A DNA stretch of 64,000 nucleotides from Macrostomum hystrix (GCA_950097015.1 CATNEN010000038.1:30534501-30598500); one strand, 5' to 3'; numbered from the stretch's first letter, positions 1-12,604 are shown. Numbers and translations are program-made. Notes: a model not told the origin generated them from the sequence alone.

Positions 1-615
1 ATATGAAAAGAGCAATTCATGGTCTGACAGTGTATTGTATATCATACAGTCAGCAAGTAGTCACTTGGGAGTTTTTGTGAAATTCTTGAAGACGAAATGC
101 CCATAGTTTGTTTTATTTGGCCTGAAACTGCCAATGTGTCGATGCGCCATATGCTATATATTCGCATTTTATTTAACATTTTAAGTAGAGAATTTTAACC
201 GCTCATTAGAAAATCTGACACTTACCACACTAACATGTAGTTCTTAATACAACTAAAAAAATTGGAACGTGGGAAAGCTTAAAATGTTTTTCTTGTTAAG
301 CAGTTGAGTTTATTATCCTTTTTTAATGAGCAAACAAATAATAGTGCAGTTGTAGCAAGGAGATCAATGATTTTACAAAAGCGAATATCGATCTTCACAT
401 TTTTAACTGTCTTCATAAAACCTAATTATCATTGCTTGATTTCAAATAAAAAGGATTAGCCCATATATTCATATTTTAGGTTGTGATGTAAATTCAGTTA
501 AGAATATATTAAAAGAGAAAGAATTAAATTTTAGCTTGCCAACAAAAGTTACAACCTACTGCTTTACCTAAGAAACAGACAACTTTATCTATCAGAGTCA
601 TTGTAACAAATCTAC
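1..615. other. AT-rich gene-free flank
   Basis: No open frame or RNA gene is supported. This is the region 3' of the receptor gene that ends at 616. A minus-strand AATAAA (TTTATT on + at about 308-313) could be its polyadenylation signal. Confidence 0.5.
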
Positions 616-3579
616 TTAAAGGAAGCCCAGCTTGGCGAGTCGCTCCGCTTTTGTTTCCTTGGCGCCGGAGTTCGGCCGCTGCAGCTGTCGGCTGGGATTA
701 TCATTTCCGGACGGATTATAGTCGGAGTAGGCCTTCCTGGGCGTGCGGCTGCCCAGGATCACCGAGCGAGTGCCGTTGACGCCTGGGGATGCCGACAGTA
801 CAATGGGATCGCCCTGCAGCGATCTGGCTCGGCCCATACCAACTGGCCAGAGTTGGTTGCTATGGCCATAGACAGACGGCTGAGCCAGCCAATCCGGCGA
901 GGCCTGCAGTTGGTACACGGGGCCCATGCCAACAGGCTCGCTGAAGACACTTGGCGCACCCTGAGTCAGCATGTAGATGGGCTCCTTGGCGTACGGATCA
1001 TCGACATCGTAGACATCGTCGTCCAATACGTCGATCACGACATCGTTTGCCACATCATCGCCATCCTCTAGGCGACGAAGCTGGTGAATCTTCGGCAGGA
1101 AGATGACGAGCAGGGCTAGAGTCAGGTTGATGAAGAGGCCGAAAGCTTGACTGGCATCTTTCACTTCGATATCCTGCGGTTTTTATATAAATTCGGCATT
1201 TTTTATTACGATTTCCTCTGCACGAATGAATTTAATAAATTAAGTGTGCATGAGAACTGGACTCACTTCGTTCAGGGATCCAATGAGACACCAGGCGATC
1301 CAGACTGGTATGCTCAAACCGGCCACGCAGCCAACAAAGATGGATTCGCGATTGTTTCGCCCGATGCTGTGAGCTCGCACGGCTAGGCAGGTGCACAGCA
1401 GAATGAGGGCCATGCAATACACCAGTGACTGCAGGTGCTGCTCAAAGGTCTGACCGCAGCGCACCTGTCCATCAATCATTGGGGTGCTGATTGGCACGAG
1501 GATTAGCCATTCGACATTGATGGCAATCTGGACGCAGATAGCCAGAACAAACATCAGCAGCTGGTAGACGGGTTTGAGCATGTCGTTCATCAGGTTGAGC
1601 AGTTTCACCATTAGGATGGCGAACATCGCCGCGTACTCAAAGCCCAACATGAACCGGATTGTGCCGCAGGTCTCCACAGAAGGCCACGGTATCCAGGCGA
1701 ATAGGAAGACATAGCCGATCAGGATGATAAACAACAGGAACTGACCGGACCAGAGCGTGTCGAAGCTCTTCAATTCGGATGGCAGGGCCAGAACCTTGAA
1801 CAGGATGTAGATGATAAACAGGAGAGTGACAATGATGCCGATACTGGCGCACACAATCAGAGCGTACACCCAGTACTGCCTGCGGTAGCGCATCTGGGCC
1901 AAGCTAGAATTTGCCGTGGTCGCCAAATTGGCAGTCGTGGTGGCAATCGCCATAGTCGAAGGCGCTGCAGTGGTCGTCGCATTGGTCGGACAGCGGGTCA
2001 AACAGGCCGCATCGCACACTGCGCTGGGGGCCCAAGTGACATTGCGCTCATCTGCTCCGTAGGCCTGAGGAGTCGCACTCAGACTGAAGCTGCCAGTCTC
2101 ATAAGCCGCTACTTGAGTCCAAGCATAGCCGGGGTAGCGTTTCTGGTAGTTGTTCACGAGCAATCGGAACTTGCTAGCGGCACCAGTGGCCGGGTCCAAT
2201 GCCACATCGGTGTAGCTAATATTGGCCACATTGTACAGCTGCTCGTAGCTCAGGCGATACCGGTTGACGTTCGAGCGGAAGGCATCGCAGAGCCCGACGA
2301 AGCCAGACGAGCAGAGCTGACGACGTACAAGTTCCAGAGCGTGCAGGCTCATGTCGACGCTTTGAATCACTCGATAGGCGGACGCGTCAACGCTAGCTGT
2401 GGTTTGAAGATTGTTCGCGGCATAGTTGCAGGTGGTGGGGTAGCTGGTGCTGCTGCTACCGGGCAGGTTGCAAGCAAAGTTCGTCGACCAAAAGTCGCTC
2501 AGCCAAGGATTTTGCTCGGTGTGACCGGCCATGTCCGGTCTCAGCGACTTGAAATAGGCCAGGTAGTTCGCATAGGTCATTGTGGAGGACGCCTCAACAG
2601 CCAGACTGCCGGAGAAGAAGTTCTCACGGCCGCTGACCAAGGATGAAATTGAGTCCCACTGCTCGCCCAGCAGTAGCCAGGTGAACGTGCCGCTGCTGGG
2701 TAACAGCGCCAGCATCTGCGACGCGAAGCTCAGCAGATCCGATCGCGTCATGAGCAGCAGAACCGGCCGAACGCGAGGAAATCCGGCTACGGAGCTGGCG
2801 GCACCGCTGGAGAAAGACACGTGGTTGACCACACAGATGCCCGCCGTGGCAAGCCGAGAATGAGCAGCCTGAGCCAGCGCGGAGTACCGTCCGGTCTGTA
2901 CGGAGGCGTCGCTATGCACCAGCTGGACGTGTTGAACACCCAGACGGCGGAGCGTCAACGCCAGAGCGTCGATCTCGATTATATCGCCGGGTAGGAGACG
3001 CGCCAGCAGCGGAAAGTAGGATTTGGACAGCGAGTTGGAGGCCAGGCTGTAGCTGAGAGCTGGTCTGCCGACCGAGTTAGTCACGTCGAAGGCAGCCGAC
3101 GCCTGTTCCATGGACTCCAGGCCGATGTAGGCGGCCAGATTGCGAGGCTCCACTGAGCCGCTGGAGCTACCAAAGACAGTCTCGCAGGTCTCCAGATTGC
3201 CCAACAGTTGAGCCGGCAGCATGCTTGATCGGCAGCCGTCGAGCACCAGGGCGCCGATGGTGACGCCCTGCAGGATTCCTGGATAACGACTACTGAATGT
3301 GGAGGTGGCCCACAGGCCGGCTTCCAAGCGTTGCATCGCCTGCAGACTTGCAGTACCGCTGCACTCCAATGGATTCGAACTGCTCGTGATGTCCTGCAGG
3401 AACGCCAGGTAGATGTAGCTCTCGTTGACGCCCTGACCGGCGGATTTCGCGAAGCCGACCAGGCGGTTTGTTCGCTGGCGACCCGGCAGACAGACCTGAC
3501 CGCAGACCAGCTGGCCGCATACAAACAACACTAGCGATAAAACCAATAGTTTAGCCGGCAGCAATTGATCCTGCCGCAT
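616..3579 (-). CDS. class C GPCR, metabotropic-glutamate-receptor-like
   Basis: Two exons, 3579-1267 and 1173-616, joined in phase 0 across a 93-bp intron (donor GAA|GTGAGT, acceptor CCGCAG|GAT), give 956 residues. The ATG at 3579 is followed by a hydrophobic signal peptide. An in-frame TTG nine bases upstream is not needed. Residues about 30-500 look like the bilobed ligand-binding domain of mGluR-type receptors: SYFPLLARLLPGD, then NPWLSDFW and FAC. A short Thr/Ala-rich linker carrying CDAACLTRC follows, then seven membrane helices from about 568. TM6 holds IPVWIAW. TM7 (AFGLFINLTLALLVIFLPKI) lies in exon 2, which proves the join. C638 and C708 match the conserved TM3-ECL2 disulfide. The cytoplasmic tail is acidic, then Ser/Pro-rich. 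By family it should be a plasma-membrane dimer coupling to G proteins. The ligand is unknown: the usual glutamate-binding Ser/Thr context is not preserved and the cysteine-rich domain is mostly missing. Confidence 0.85.
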
Positions 3580-4130
3580 TTTATTCAATCAATATTCAAT
3601 AATCTTTAACAGAGATACTTGGAAACTATTTGAGTCCAGTCTAATTCGCTGGTCAATACTAGCATGTAGCTTAACTAACCAAAAATTATTAGACGCAAAG
3701 ATGGGTGGGTACAGTGGGTGGGTCTTTACTCTTTTGAGTGAGAGATGCCGAGGCTCTCCCACAAGAGATACGCCCCCAACACGCCCGCGCCTCCGAATTG
3801 AGGGCCAGAGCTCATTGCTAGAGCAGTGTACTCATAGACAACAATGCAAAAGTAGCTACATTTTGTAACAACTAAATAAGGGTAAGAAAAAATTTAAATT
3901 AAAAAATCTCTGGCAACGTTTTTTACTCTTGTGGAACGGTGTAACGAAGAACGAAGACTGGTGTGTGGAACGAATATTTTAGTAAAATATAGTACGTTTC
4001 TGGAAAATATATGTAGACTTAAGTCGATTTCACAGACTATTCAAGTAGATTCATTTAGATTCTAGTGTACTTTTGTATTTTCTATAGACGACAGGACTTT
4101 AGTAAACTCTTGTCGTCTTAAGCACATGTA
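3580..4130. other. gene-free region 5' of the receptor gene
   Basis: No coding signal is seen. It should contain the receptor promoter, but I cannot point to a TATA box or other site with confidence. Its last 100 bases hold degenerate copies of the 20-bp repeat that follows. Confidence 0.4.
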
Positions 4131-4912
4131 AGTAGACTTCAGTACATCCTAGGAGACTTCAGTACATTCTAGTAGACTTCAGTACATCCTAGTAGACTTC
4201 AGTACATCCTAGTTAGACTTCAGTACATCCTAGTTAGACTTCAGTACATCCTAGTTAGACTTCAGTACATCCTAGTTAGACTTCAGTACATCCTAGTTAG
4301 ACTTCAGTACATCCTAGTTAGACTTCAGTACATTCTAGTAGACTTCAGTACTATCCAAGTAGACTTCAGTACATTCTAGCAGACTTCAGTACATTCTAGT
4401 ATACTTCAGTACATCCTAGTAGACTTCAGTACATTCTAGTAGACTTTAGTACATCCTAGTAGACTTCAGTACATCCAAGTAGACTTCAGTACATCCTAGT
4501 AGACTTCAGTACATCCTAGTAGACTTCAGTACATCCTAGGAGACTTCAGTACATTCTAGTAGACTTCAGTACATCCTAGTAGACTTCAGTACATCCTAGT
4601 AGACTTCAGTTCAGACTTCAGTACATTCTAGCAGACTTCAGTACATTCTAGTATACTTCAGTACATCCTAGTAGACTTCAGTACATCCTAGTAGACTTCA
4701 GTACATCCTAGTAGACTTCAGTACATCCTAGTAGACTTCAGTACATTCTAGTAGACTTCAGTACATCCTAGTAGACTTCAGTTCAGACTTCAGTACATCC
4801 TAGTTAGACTTCAGTACATTCTAGGAGACTTCAGTACATCCTAGTAGACTTCAGTACATCCTAGTAGACTTCAGTACATCCTAGTAGACTTCAGTACATC
4901 CTAGTAGACTTC
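4131..4912. repeat. minisatellite, 20-21 bp unit
   Basis: About 38 tandem copies of AGACTTCAGTACATCCTAGT with 1-3 substitutions per copy. Six or so consecutive copies have an extra T (CTAGTTAGACTT), and two copies are broken by an AGTTC duplication near 4609 and 4780. Runs of identical variants show local unit-by-unit duplication. The array is intergenic, between the receptor and the ABCD4-like gene. Confidence 0.97.
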
Positions 4913-5510
4913 GAATTAAAAAAAGATAGAACTTCTAAAGTTTTTTTGAAATTTTCAGGTCATTTTAACTTTAACTTTAAGGCTGATATTATGCCAATCA
5001 ATTGGATGATCAATTAACGGCTGAGTATCTACCGGTAATTATATTTAAGCCTTAAAATCGAACAATTTTTCAATCAATAAATCAAATAGTGCTATTTGTG
5101 TGCAACAAATACTTACAAAATACATCAATCAAAGTACGGCTAAAATCAGACAAAACCATATGGCTATTGGCTAAGACAGCAAAAAACGCGCAGCTCGAAA
5201 AAAACTATCAGTTAAAATCAAAACGCAGAATGCACTACTCCCGGTGCGTAGAATAAGTAGTAGAACTGATAAAAAAACTTGATCAAAAAATAGCAGACAA
5301 ACCTTTGAGTGTGAACAGAGAATTTGTGCAAGAGTTTAATGGCGTGGAAAATGTGTTTGACATAATACAAAATATTACATAGCCAGCAAAACCAAAGACT
5401 AAGAAACTGATGTGATAAGCTAAATTGACTTTTAAAAAATAAATATTATACCGCAAATATTTAATAATTTTGTGTCCTTCTAACCAGTATATTAGGGTTC
5501 TTTGGAAGTC
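4913..5510. other. AT-rich gene-free spacer
   Basis: Low-complexity AT-rich sequence between two tandem arrays. No gene, RNA or regulatory site could be supported. Confidence 0.5.
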
Positions 5511-5910
5511 TTAAATAACATTTTATGACCTCCAGTGTCCATTTTTGTGTCTCTGACCTTTAATGTCCTTAAACTTTGACCTTTAGTGACCTTAAACTCT
5601 GATTCTTAGTGCCCTTAACTTTGACCTTTAATGTCCCTAAAATCTGATCTTTAGTGTCCTTAAACTCTGATCTTTAGTGTCCTTAACTTTGACCTTTAGT
5701 GTCCTTCAACTTTGACCTTAAGTGACCTTAAACTCCGATCTTTAGTGCCCTTAACTTTGACCTTTAATGTCCCTAAAATCTGATTTTAGTGTCCTTAAAC
5801 TCTTATCTTTAGTGTCCTTTATTAAACTTTGACCTTTAGTGCCCTTAACTTTGACCTTTAGTGACCTTTTGAAGTCTGACCTTTAATGTCATTAAATTCT
5901 AACCAACTTT
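5511..5910. repeat. degenerate tandem repeat, unit about 24-27 bp
   Basis: Imperfect repeats built on CTTTGACCTTTAGTGTCC followed by TTAAACT. Units differ in length and have many substitutions, so this is an older array than the neighbouring minisatellites. It is intergenic. Confidence 0.85.
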
Positions 5911-6732
5911 AGAGAGACCACGTTAGATTTTTCAAACAGAACTATCTAAAAAATCAATCAATACAAGTAAAAAAAACTTGAAATAAAAAACGAAGCGAAT
6001 TAAAAAAACGAATGACAAAATCACATTTCACTAGAGAACAATGGTCTTAACAGAGATTCGCAGCTTATAACTCGTAATTCAGAAATTGAATTCGAAAATT
6101 TTTGAACAACATTAAAAAACAGAAGAAATGTTTCGAATGTGACATATTCAAACAGCCCTTTAAAAAAGTTCAATTTTGTTAAAAATAATATATTAATGTG
6201 TTGTTTGCTTTGATTTCACGAAATTTGGCTAAAACGGACACTCATAATTGTATTAAAATTTAACAAATAATAATAGCCATCAAAGTGACATTTTTGGTTA
6301 ATTAACAAATCTAATTCTAATTCTAAAATCAATTATATAAATCAGTTACTTTTTTCTGCTACAAAATAAATAAATGAATAACACCAAGAACTTTAAGAAT
6401 AAAACTTATAAATAAAAGAAAATATAAAAAATTAATTTAATAAAAGTAATATTTGAAACGGATTTCTTCTTACTTAAAATTCTTAGAAACTCTTAAATAG
6501 TTTAAACCGCGTTCGTAATATTTTATTACGATTCAAAGAAATCGAAATATTATAAAATGAAACAAAATTTCGTAGAATATAAACCCTTAAATTAATTCAA
6601 ACTCACTCAAAAATGTTTAGGAATTAAAGATAATTTAAACAAAAACATTTTTTACAATTCTAATAAATCTGGACAATTTAAATTCAATTCCTTTCAGAAT
6701 TCAAACAAAATCTAAATAATTTATTATTTAGA
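5911..6732. other. AT-rich gene-free spacer
   Basis: Very AT-rich sequence downstream of the ABCD4-like gene, with no supported coding region. Confidence 0.5.
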
Positions 6733-6738
6733 TTTATT
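6733..6738 (-). terminator. polyadenylation signal of the ABCD4-like gene
   Basis: AATAAA on the minus strand, inside AATAAATAAATC, about 80 bases after the stop codon at 6817. The position is right for the 3' end of this transcript. It is only a hexamer match in AT-rich DNA. Confidence 0.45.
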
Positions 6739-6816
6739 TATTATTACTTTTTGTAGCTCTGGTCTAATAGAGTAACGATCGCTAGTAGATGCTACTGACC
6801 GAATAACGTTAAATCG

Positions 6817-9800
6817 TTATTTTATATCGTTAATTTTGTGAACGGCCGGTTCCAGAGTCAGGGCCAGCTCCTTTCTATGATACTCGCGCAAGCTTGGTCG
6901 ATGACCAACGCTAACTAGGCAGAGCTCGGGCACTTCATCCAGCAGCAGCTGATAGACGGCGGCTTCCAGATCAGGGTCCAGGGCGCTGGTGGCTTCATCA
7001 AGCAGAAGCAGCGCCGGTCTGTGATAGGCGCAGCGCAGGGCGACAAGTCTCTGCTGCTCACCCGGACTCAAACTAGCCGGCCAGTCCATGACGGAGTCCC
7101 AACCTGTTGAATTGCCGCAGCAGCGTTCCAGGAGTTCGTCAAGGCCCAGTTTGGTTAGGCAAGACTCAAGCCAGGAGAAGTTTAAGCTGCTGCGAAGCTG
7201 GGCGGTGAGTCGACGAGGGAAAACCACCTGAGAACAGGGAATTTTTTACTTAGATAATCTGATTCTCCGTTAGTATATATTAGGAGGGCTGCGGGCAATT
7301 TCGCGGACTCCTATGCACAAACGCACACAGGTGTGTACATCTGCCCTGAGTTCTAATCGTCAGGCAGTGTACACTTTTACTGTGCCTTGGAGGTTGGCCT
7401 CCAAGTCTACTTAAAGTAGGTAGTTGAGAAAAAAGCGCAAATGAAAAAACGTATTTCTAAGAAATCAGTTTCACGCTGACCTGCTGCAGCAGTGAACCGC
7501 CCGGTGTAAAGTATGGCCTCTGCGGCGCAAACAGCACTCGATCCGGTGACCGACCACCTGGCATTTCGGATCCAGGAGCCAGCTGAATTTGACGATCTCT
7601 ATCGCCGACGCATCCACCCCCAGGACGCCACAGGCCGCAGATGGTACGCAAAAGGGCCGTTTTACCGCAACCGCTAGGACCAGTGATTAGTAGGGAGTCA
7701 CCGGCATTGAGCGAGAGGCTCAGGTCTGTAAAAAATTATTGGAGGGGTGTGTATCACACACCTGAGGATCGGGATGGAACACAACTTAGGATTTGGAGGA
7801 AACACACCTGAAGATTAGGAGGGAGCACAACTGAGGATTGGGAGGGAACACAACTAAGGATTGGGAGGGAACACACCTGAGGATTGGGAGGGAACACACC
7901 TGAGGATTGGGAGTGGAACAGTACACACCTGAGTATTGGGAGTGGAACAGTACACACCTGAGTATTGGGAGTGGAACAGTACACACCTGAGTATTGGGAG
8001 TGGAACAGTACACACCTGAGTATTGGGAGTGGGACAGTACACACCTGAGTATTGGGAGTGGAACAGTACACACCTGAGTATTGGGAGTGGAACAGTACAC
8101 ACCTGAGTATTGGGAGTGGAACAGTACACACCTGAGTATTGGGAGTGGAACAGTACACACATGAGTATTGGGAGTGGAACAGTACACACATGAGTATTGG
8201 GAGTGGAACAGTACACACCTGAGTATTGGGAGTGGAACAGTACACACATGAGTATTGGGAGTGGAACAGTACACACCTGAGTATTGGGAGTGGGACAGTA
8301 CACACCTGAGTATTGGGAGTGGAACAGTACACACCTGAGTATTGGGAGTGGGACAGTACACACCTGAGTATTGGGAGTGGAACAGTACACACCTGAGTAT
8401 TGGGAGTGGAACAGTACACACCTGAGTATTGGGAGTGGAACAGTACACACCTGAGTATTGGGAGTGGAACAGTACACACCTGAGTATTGGGAGTGGAACA
8501 GTACACACATGAGTATTGGGAGTGGAACAGTACACACCTGAGTATTGGGAGTGGAACAGTACACACATGAGTATTGGGAGTGGAACAGTACACACCTGAG
8601 TATTGGGAGTGGAACAGTACACACCTGAGTATTGGGAGTGGAACAGTACACACCTGAGTATTGGGAAAGGAAAAGTACACACATGAGTATTGGGAGTGGA
8701 ACAGTACACACATGAGTATTGGGAGTGGAACAGTACACACATGAGTATTGGGAGTGGAACAGTACACACCTGAGTATTGGGAGTGGAACAGTACACACCT
8801 GAGTATTGGGAGTGGAACAGTACACACCTGAGTATTGGGAGTGGAACAGTACACACATGAGTATTGGGAGTGGAACAGTACACACATGAGTATTGGGAGT
8901 GGAACAGTACACACCTGAGTATTGGGAGTGGAACAGTACACACATGAGTATTGGGAGTGGAACAGTACACACCTGAGTATTGGGAGGGTGAGGTTGGCAC
9001 AAAGGGAGTGAGACAACAAGCAATAAAATTCCATTCTAACAAATAAATGGAAATGTACAGTAATACATGCATGTGACTAATAATAGGCTACAATTCGTTA
9101 TTTAAATTGGCAATAGAAAAACTCGTTAACATATAAAGCGACCTATTTCAAATTCAAAACAAGTTAGAACTATTACCACCAAGATAAGAGAAACGGATTT
9201 CATAGATAAGTGAATATCAAGCACAGCTTGTTTCCCACCTGTAAGTCAGTAGATTTTGCATTTTGGTAATCAATTGAAATCGAATTTAAATTTGCGTGAC
9301 GTTAACTTAAGCTTAGAAAAAGGAGAAAACTATGGCCACCTTATCCAATCTAGTATCCGTCTCGATTTTTCGATACATATCGGGTAGGGCCATCTTTCAC
9401 TCTTATCTCACCTTTAATTAGCACTCTCTCGCTGGAACCGGGTGGTTTAACGCACAGGCCGTGAATTTCTAAGACAGGCTGAATGACAGTCATTGTGCCT
9501 TGATCGCCAGCACCATCGATGCGAGTCTCGAGGTGCTGCTGCTGCTGGTGTTCGTGTGTTCCACCTTCTCCGGCAGGACCACACTGCCAGTGGCACTCTC
9601 TCAGAGCTTCGCCGAGTTCGAGAACACGATGCGAGGTTCCAATAATATCACCGGCTTCGACAGCCAGATCGATCAATTTAGTGAACTGATGAAACAGGTA
9701 GATCATGACAAACAGGGTGCGACTAATCAATGAGGCCAGATCCGTGCGAGACAGACTGTCATAGACACCGGAGAAAATCGGCACTGCCAGTGACAGGTAG

Positions 9801-12604
9801 CTTCCTATGCTGGCGGCGTAGTCGCAGAAGTTGACAAAGGCTGTCAGAGCGAACTGGCGAAGTACAACCCTACGCTGCAGGCCTAGTAGGGTTTCCAGAG
9901 AAGCTGAGCACTGCTCAAGTTCGACTGGCTCGCAGTCGTGAAAAGCGGCTGACTCGGCATTGATGCGGATCTGAGTTATGATTTCGCGGAAAGCACAAAA
10001 CGAAGAAAGTGTTAGAAAGCTACTGGAAATCCCAACCTGGGGATTTTAGGATATAATAACGGTGTTAGTAGAAATTATAATCCTATAACAGAATCCTAAT
10101 CTGTATCGGCTAACCTGAGAATGCCTATGCCGAAAGTCACCCTCGCCAGCTTCCTGTCGCACAATGGCTCGAGACACCATCTGCAGGAGGAACCGGTTGG
10201 CAATGGTGGCGAGAAGGAAGAAAGCCAGCGAGAAGCCAGGACCCAGCCAGCCGGTGATCTGCACGCATTCGTAGGTGTAATAGGCGATGATAAACGGCGA
10301 CACTAGAAGTGTGTCGGCCATGCCGCTGAATGCGCGACACATGCGTTCAACGTCCTGGGCGATGCGCTGGTCGCTGGCAGTTGAAGATAGAAGAGAATTG
10401 TTGTTGGTAAGTAAAAGTGCGCCAGCCGATATGTATCGAAATACACGTTTCGAAGGTGACGGATTTGAAATCAACCAGAAACATGCAGGGATATATACAA
10501 CAAAGCTTGATGTAATCTGCCCTTCTGCCCTTACATTAAACACTGTAATTTACATAATGGTCTCGGTATGTGCGACAAAACCCCATAGTAATGAGGCACA
10601 CAGCAGATTCGAACTCGGGTCGATTGATAAGCGAGCCGAATGCTTTACCGCTAAGCCATTTATCATCCCGTTAAAATAGTTATAAAATTCATTATTTAAC
10701 AATTGCTAGTGATGAATGTAAGAATGCAACTTACGGATTGTCAATATCCGTGTAAATATGCAGCATATAGAAGGCCTTCCTATGCAGGTAGGCCAGATGC
10801 AGACTATTGGTGACCTGCCTACGCAAACTTAGGTAAAGCAGGCCAGAGACAAAATTCTTTGTGCTTTTAATCTGGAATATTGAAGATAATAAGTATAGAA
10901 TTTTAAGCTAATGAATAACTTTTACATTCAAAACTTACAGCCACAATGCCAACAATCAGAGCTGTAGACATCAATGTCACACGCCAGAACAATGGAACAT
11001 CCGCGTCGCCAAGTGCTTTGTAGTACTGACTAGAAATCATGCCGACATTGTATGCGGTGATTTGTTCTGTTGAGAAAAAATACTGACTTTATTCTTTGCT
11101 AATCGATTTATTACACAAGTAAAAAACCTACTTTGAACACACCTATTTCTAAAAGTAACGAAAAAGGCTTCGAAAGGAACGCAATTCTTCGAAAGGAACG
11201 AAAAAGCTTTTTCCTAACAGAAATAGGACATAAACTGCTATTAAAAAAATGGAAAATTGCTATATAAATAATATGCTATATGCTATATAAACGTATATAC
11301 TATACTCACCTAAGACGCTGAGTAGCAGTAGAAATGCAAACAGGGCCGTGTTTTTTGAGCAAATGTTAGGAAAAACAACGCGAAATAGTTGAAAGACTCG
11401 CTTGAGAAAATGTAGGTTGAAACGGAATCTGCAAATTAGAATTCATGAATTTATTTTATTGATGACTATCATTTCAGTGAGCTCTCCCAGTCTGTCTCTC
11501 TGTCTCCTCTTTATCCGTATCCTCTCTCTGTCTCCTCTTTATCCGTATCCTCTCTCTGTCTCCTCTTTATCCGTATCCTCTCTCTGTCTCCTCTCTATCC
11601 GTATCCTCTCTCTGTCTCCTCTTTATCCGTATCCTCTCTCTGTCTCCTCTCTATCTGTATCCTCTCTCTGTCTCCTCTTTATCTGTATCCTCTCTCTGTC
11701 TCCTCTCTATCCGTATCCTCTCTCTGTCTCCTCTTTATCTGTATCCTCTCTCTGTCTCCTCTTTGTCTGTATCCTCTCTCTGTCTCCTCTTTATCCGTAT
11801 CCTCTCTCTGTCTCCTCTTTATCCGTATCCTCTCTCTGTCTCCTCTTTATCTGTATCCTCTCTCTGTCTCCTCTCTATCCGTATCCTCTCTCTGTCTCCT
11901 CTCTATCCGTATCCTCTCTCTGTCTCCTCTTTATCCGTATCCTCTCTCTGTCTCCTCTTTATCCGTATCCTCTCTCTGTCTCCTCTTTATCCGTATCCTC
12001 TCTCTGTCTCCTCTTTATCCGTATCCTCTCTCTGTCTCCTCTTTATCCGTATCCTCTCTCTGTCTCCTCTTTATCCGTATCCTCTCTCTGTCTCCTCTTT
12101 ATCCGTATCCTCTCTCTGTCTCCTCTTTATCCGTATCCTCTCTCTGTCTCCTCTTTATCCGTATCCTCTCTCTGTCTCCTCTTTATCCGTATCCTCTCTC
12201 TGTCTCCTCTTTATCCGTATCCTCTCTCTGTCTCCTCTTTATCCGTATCCTCTCTCTGTCTCCTCTTTATCCGTATCCTCTCTCTGTCTCCTCTTTATCC
12301 GTATCCTCTCTATGTCTCCCTATTACTGTCTCCTTCTATCTGTCTCCCTCTGTGTCTCCCCGCCTCTCTCTTCTTCTCACTCTCCGTCTCTCCTTCTCTT
12401 TATGTCATTTTCTGATCCGTCTCATGCTCTCTTCGTCAAACTGTGTCACCTTGCCGCAGGATCTACAATAGATGTCGAGTTATTATTATTAGCCTCATTA
12501 GGTGCAACACCAACGGAACCGGAAGCAGATGAAGTAACAATGGCGGCGTCGTCAGAGATAGGCAGAACAGTTGCGCCGCGAGCCACATTGGCGTAGGACG
12601 ACAT
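6817..12604 (-). CDS. ABCD4: ABC half-transporter, ABCD4-like (lysosomal cobalamin exporter family)
   Basis: Eight exons: 12604-12450, 11428-11310, 11066-10939, 10871-10735, 10373-10115, 9970-9412, 7725-7481 and 7227-6817. All junction phases match and give 670 residues. The order is one membrane domain and one nucleotide-binding domain, as in subfamily D. SSQYYKALGD, NPDQRIAQDVER, GWLGPG and EGDFR are typical subfamily D segments. Walker A is GPSGCGKT (468-475), the signature LSPGEQQR (587-594), Walker B LLLLDE (D611, E612) and the H-loop SVGHRPSL (H643). The helix PIFSGVYDSL through LIDL and the DW..LSPGEQQRL context favour ABCD4 over the peroxisomal ABCD1-3. Human ABCD4 works with LMBRD1 to release cobalamin from lysosomes; that role is inferred here. 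The first 51 residues are a low-complexity Ser/Ala/Asn extension. All catalytic motifs are intact. Donor 7 (CAG|GTCAGC) is weak. Confidence 0.9.
7285..7402 (-). repeat. 5'-truncated SINE copy
   Basis: On the minus strand this matches the 3' half of the full-length SINEs at 21024 and 50733: AACCTCCAAGGCACAGTAAA, then TGTACACTGCCTGACGATTA, then ACACACCTGTG and AGGAGTC. The tRNA-like head is absent, as expected for incomplete reverse transcription. It lies in intron 7 of the ABCD4-like gene, in sense orientation. Confidence 0.8.
7745..8990 (-). repeat. intronic minisatellite, 29-bp unit, in ABCD4 intron 6
   Basis: More than 35 copies of a 29-bp unit. On the sense (minus) strand it reads ACTGTTCCACTCCCAATA followed by CTCAGGTGTGT. 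The C/A variant in CACACCTGAG/CACACATGAG is scattered through the array. Units next to exon 7 (7745-7910) are older and diverged and resemble the unit of the array at 15510. Because 29 is not a multiple of three, all three minus frames stay open for about 400 codons, but none is a gene. The array ends about 20 bases from the exon 7 acceptor. Confidence 0.97.
10598..10672 (-). repeat. tRNA-like sequence (SINE head or tRNA pseudogene)
   Basis: The minus strand has an A-box-like TGGCTTAGCGGTAA and, about 40 bases on, a B-box-like GAGTTCGAATCTG. The T-stem does not pair properly, so a working tRNA is unlikely. It sits in ABCD4 intron 4 and differs from the SINE family at 21024. Confidence 0.5.
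11500..12312. repeat. intronic minisatellite, 28-bp pyrimidine-rich unit, in ABCD4 intron 1
   Basis: About 29 copies of TCTCTCTGTCTCC followed by TCTTTATCCGTATCC. Variants are CTCTATCC, TTATCTG and TTGTCTG. Toward 12400 it decays into CT-rich sequence. Plus-strand open frames through it repeat LCLLFIRILSLSP and are artefacts of the period. The sense strand of the gene is purine-rich here. The array fills nearly the whole 1,021-bp intron. Confidence 0.97.

Noticed and set aside
2113-2646. Plus-strand 177-codon frame
   Set aside because: It is antisense to the receptor ligand-binding domain and shows no domain or splice signal of its own.
4131-4912. CRISPR-like array
   Set aside because: Units are contiguous with no unique spacers and the context is an animal genome.
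7754-9072. Three overlapping minus-strand open frames of about 400 codons
   Set aside because: They are the three frames of a 29-bp tandem repeat inside an intron; the peptide repeats merely reflect the period.
11402-12596. Plus-strand frames repeating LCLLFIRILSLSP
   Set aside because: They are an artefact of the 28-bp CT-rich array in ABCD4 intron 1; the only coding part nearby is the minus-strand first exon at 12450-12604.
6817-12604. Assigning the transporter to ABCC/MRP
   Set aside because: It has only one nucleotide-binding domain, and the SVGHR and EGDFR segments are of subfamily D.
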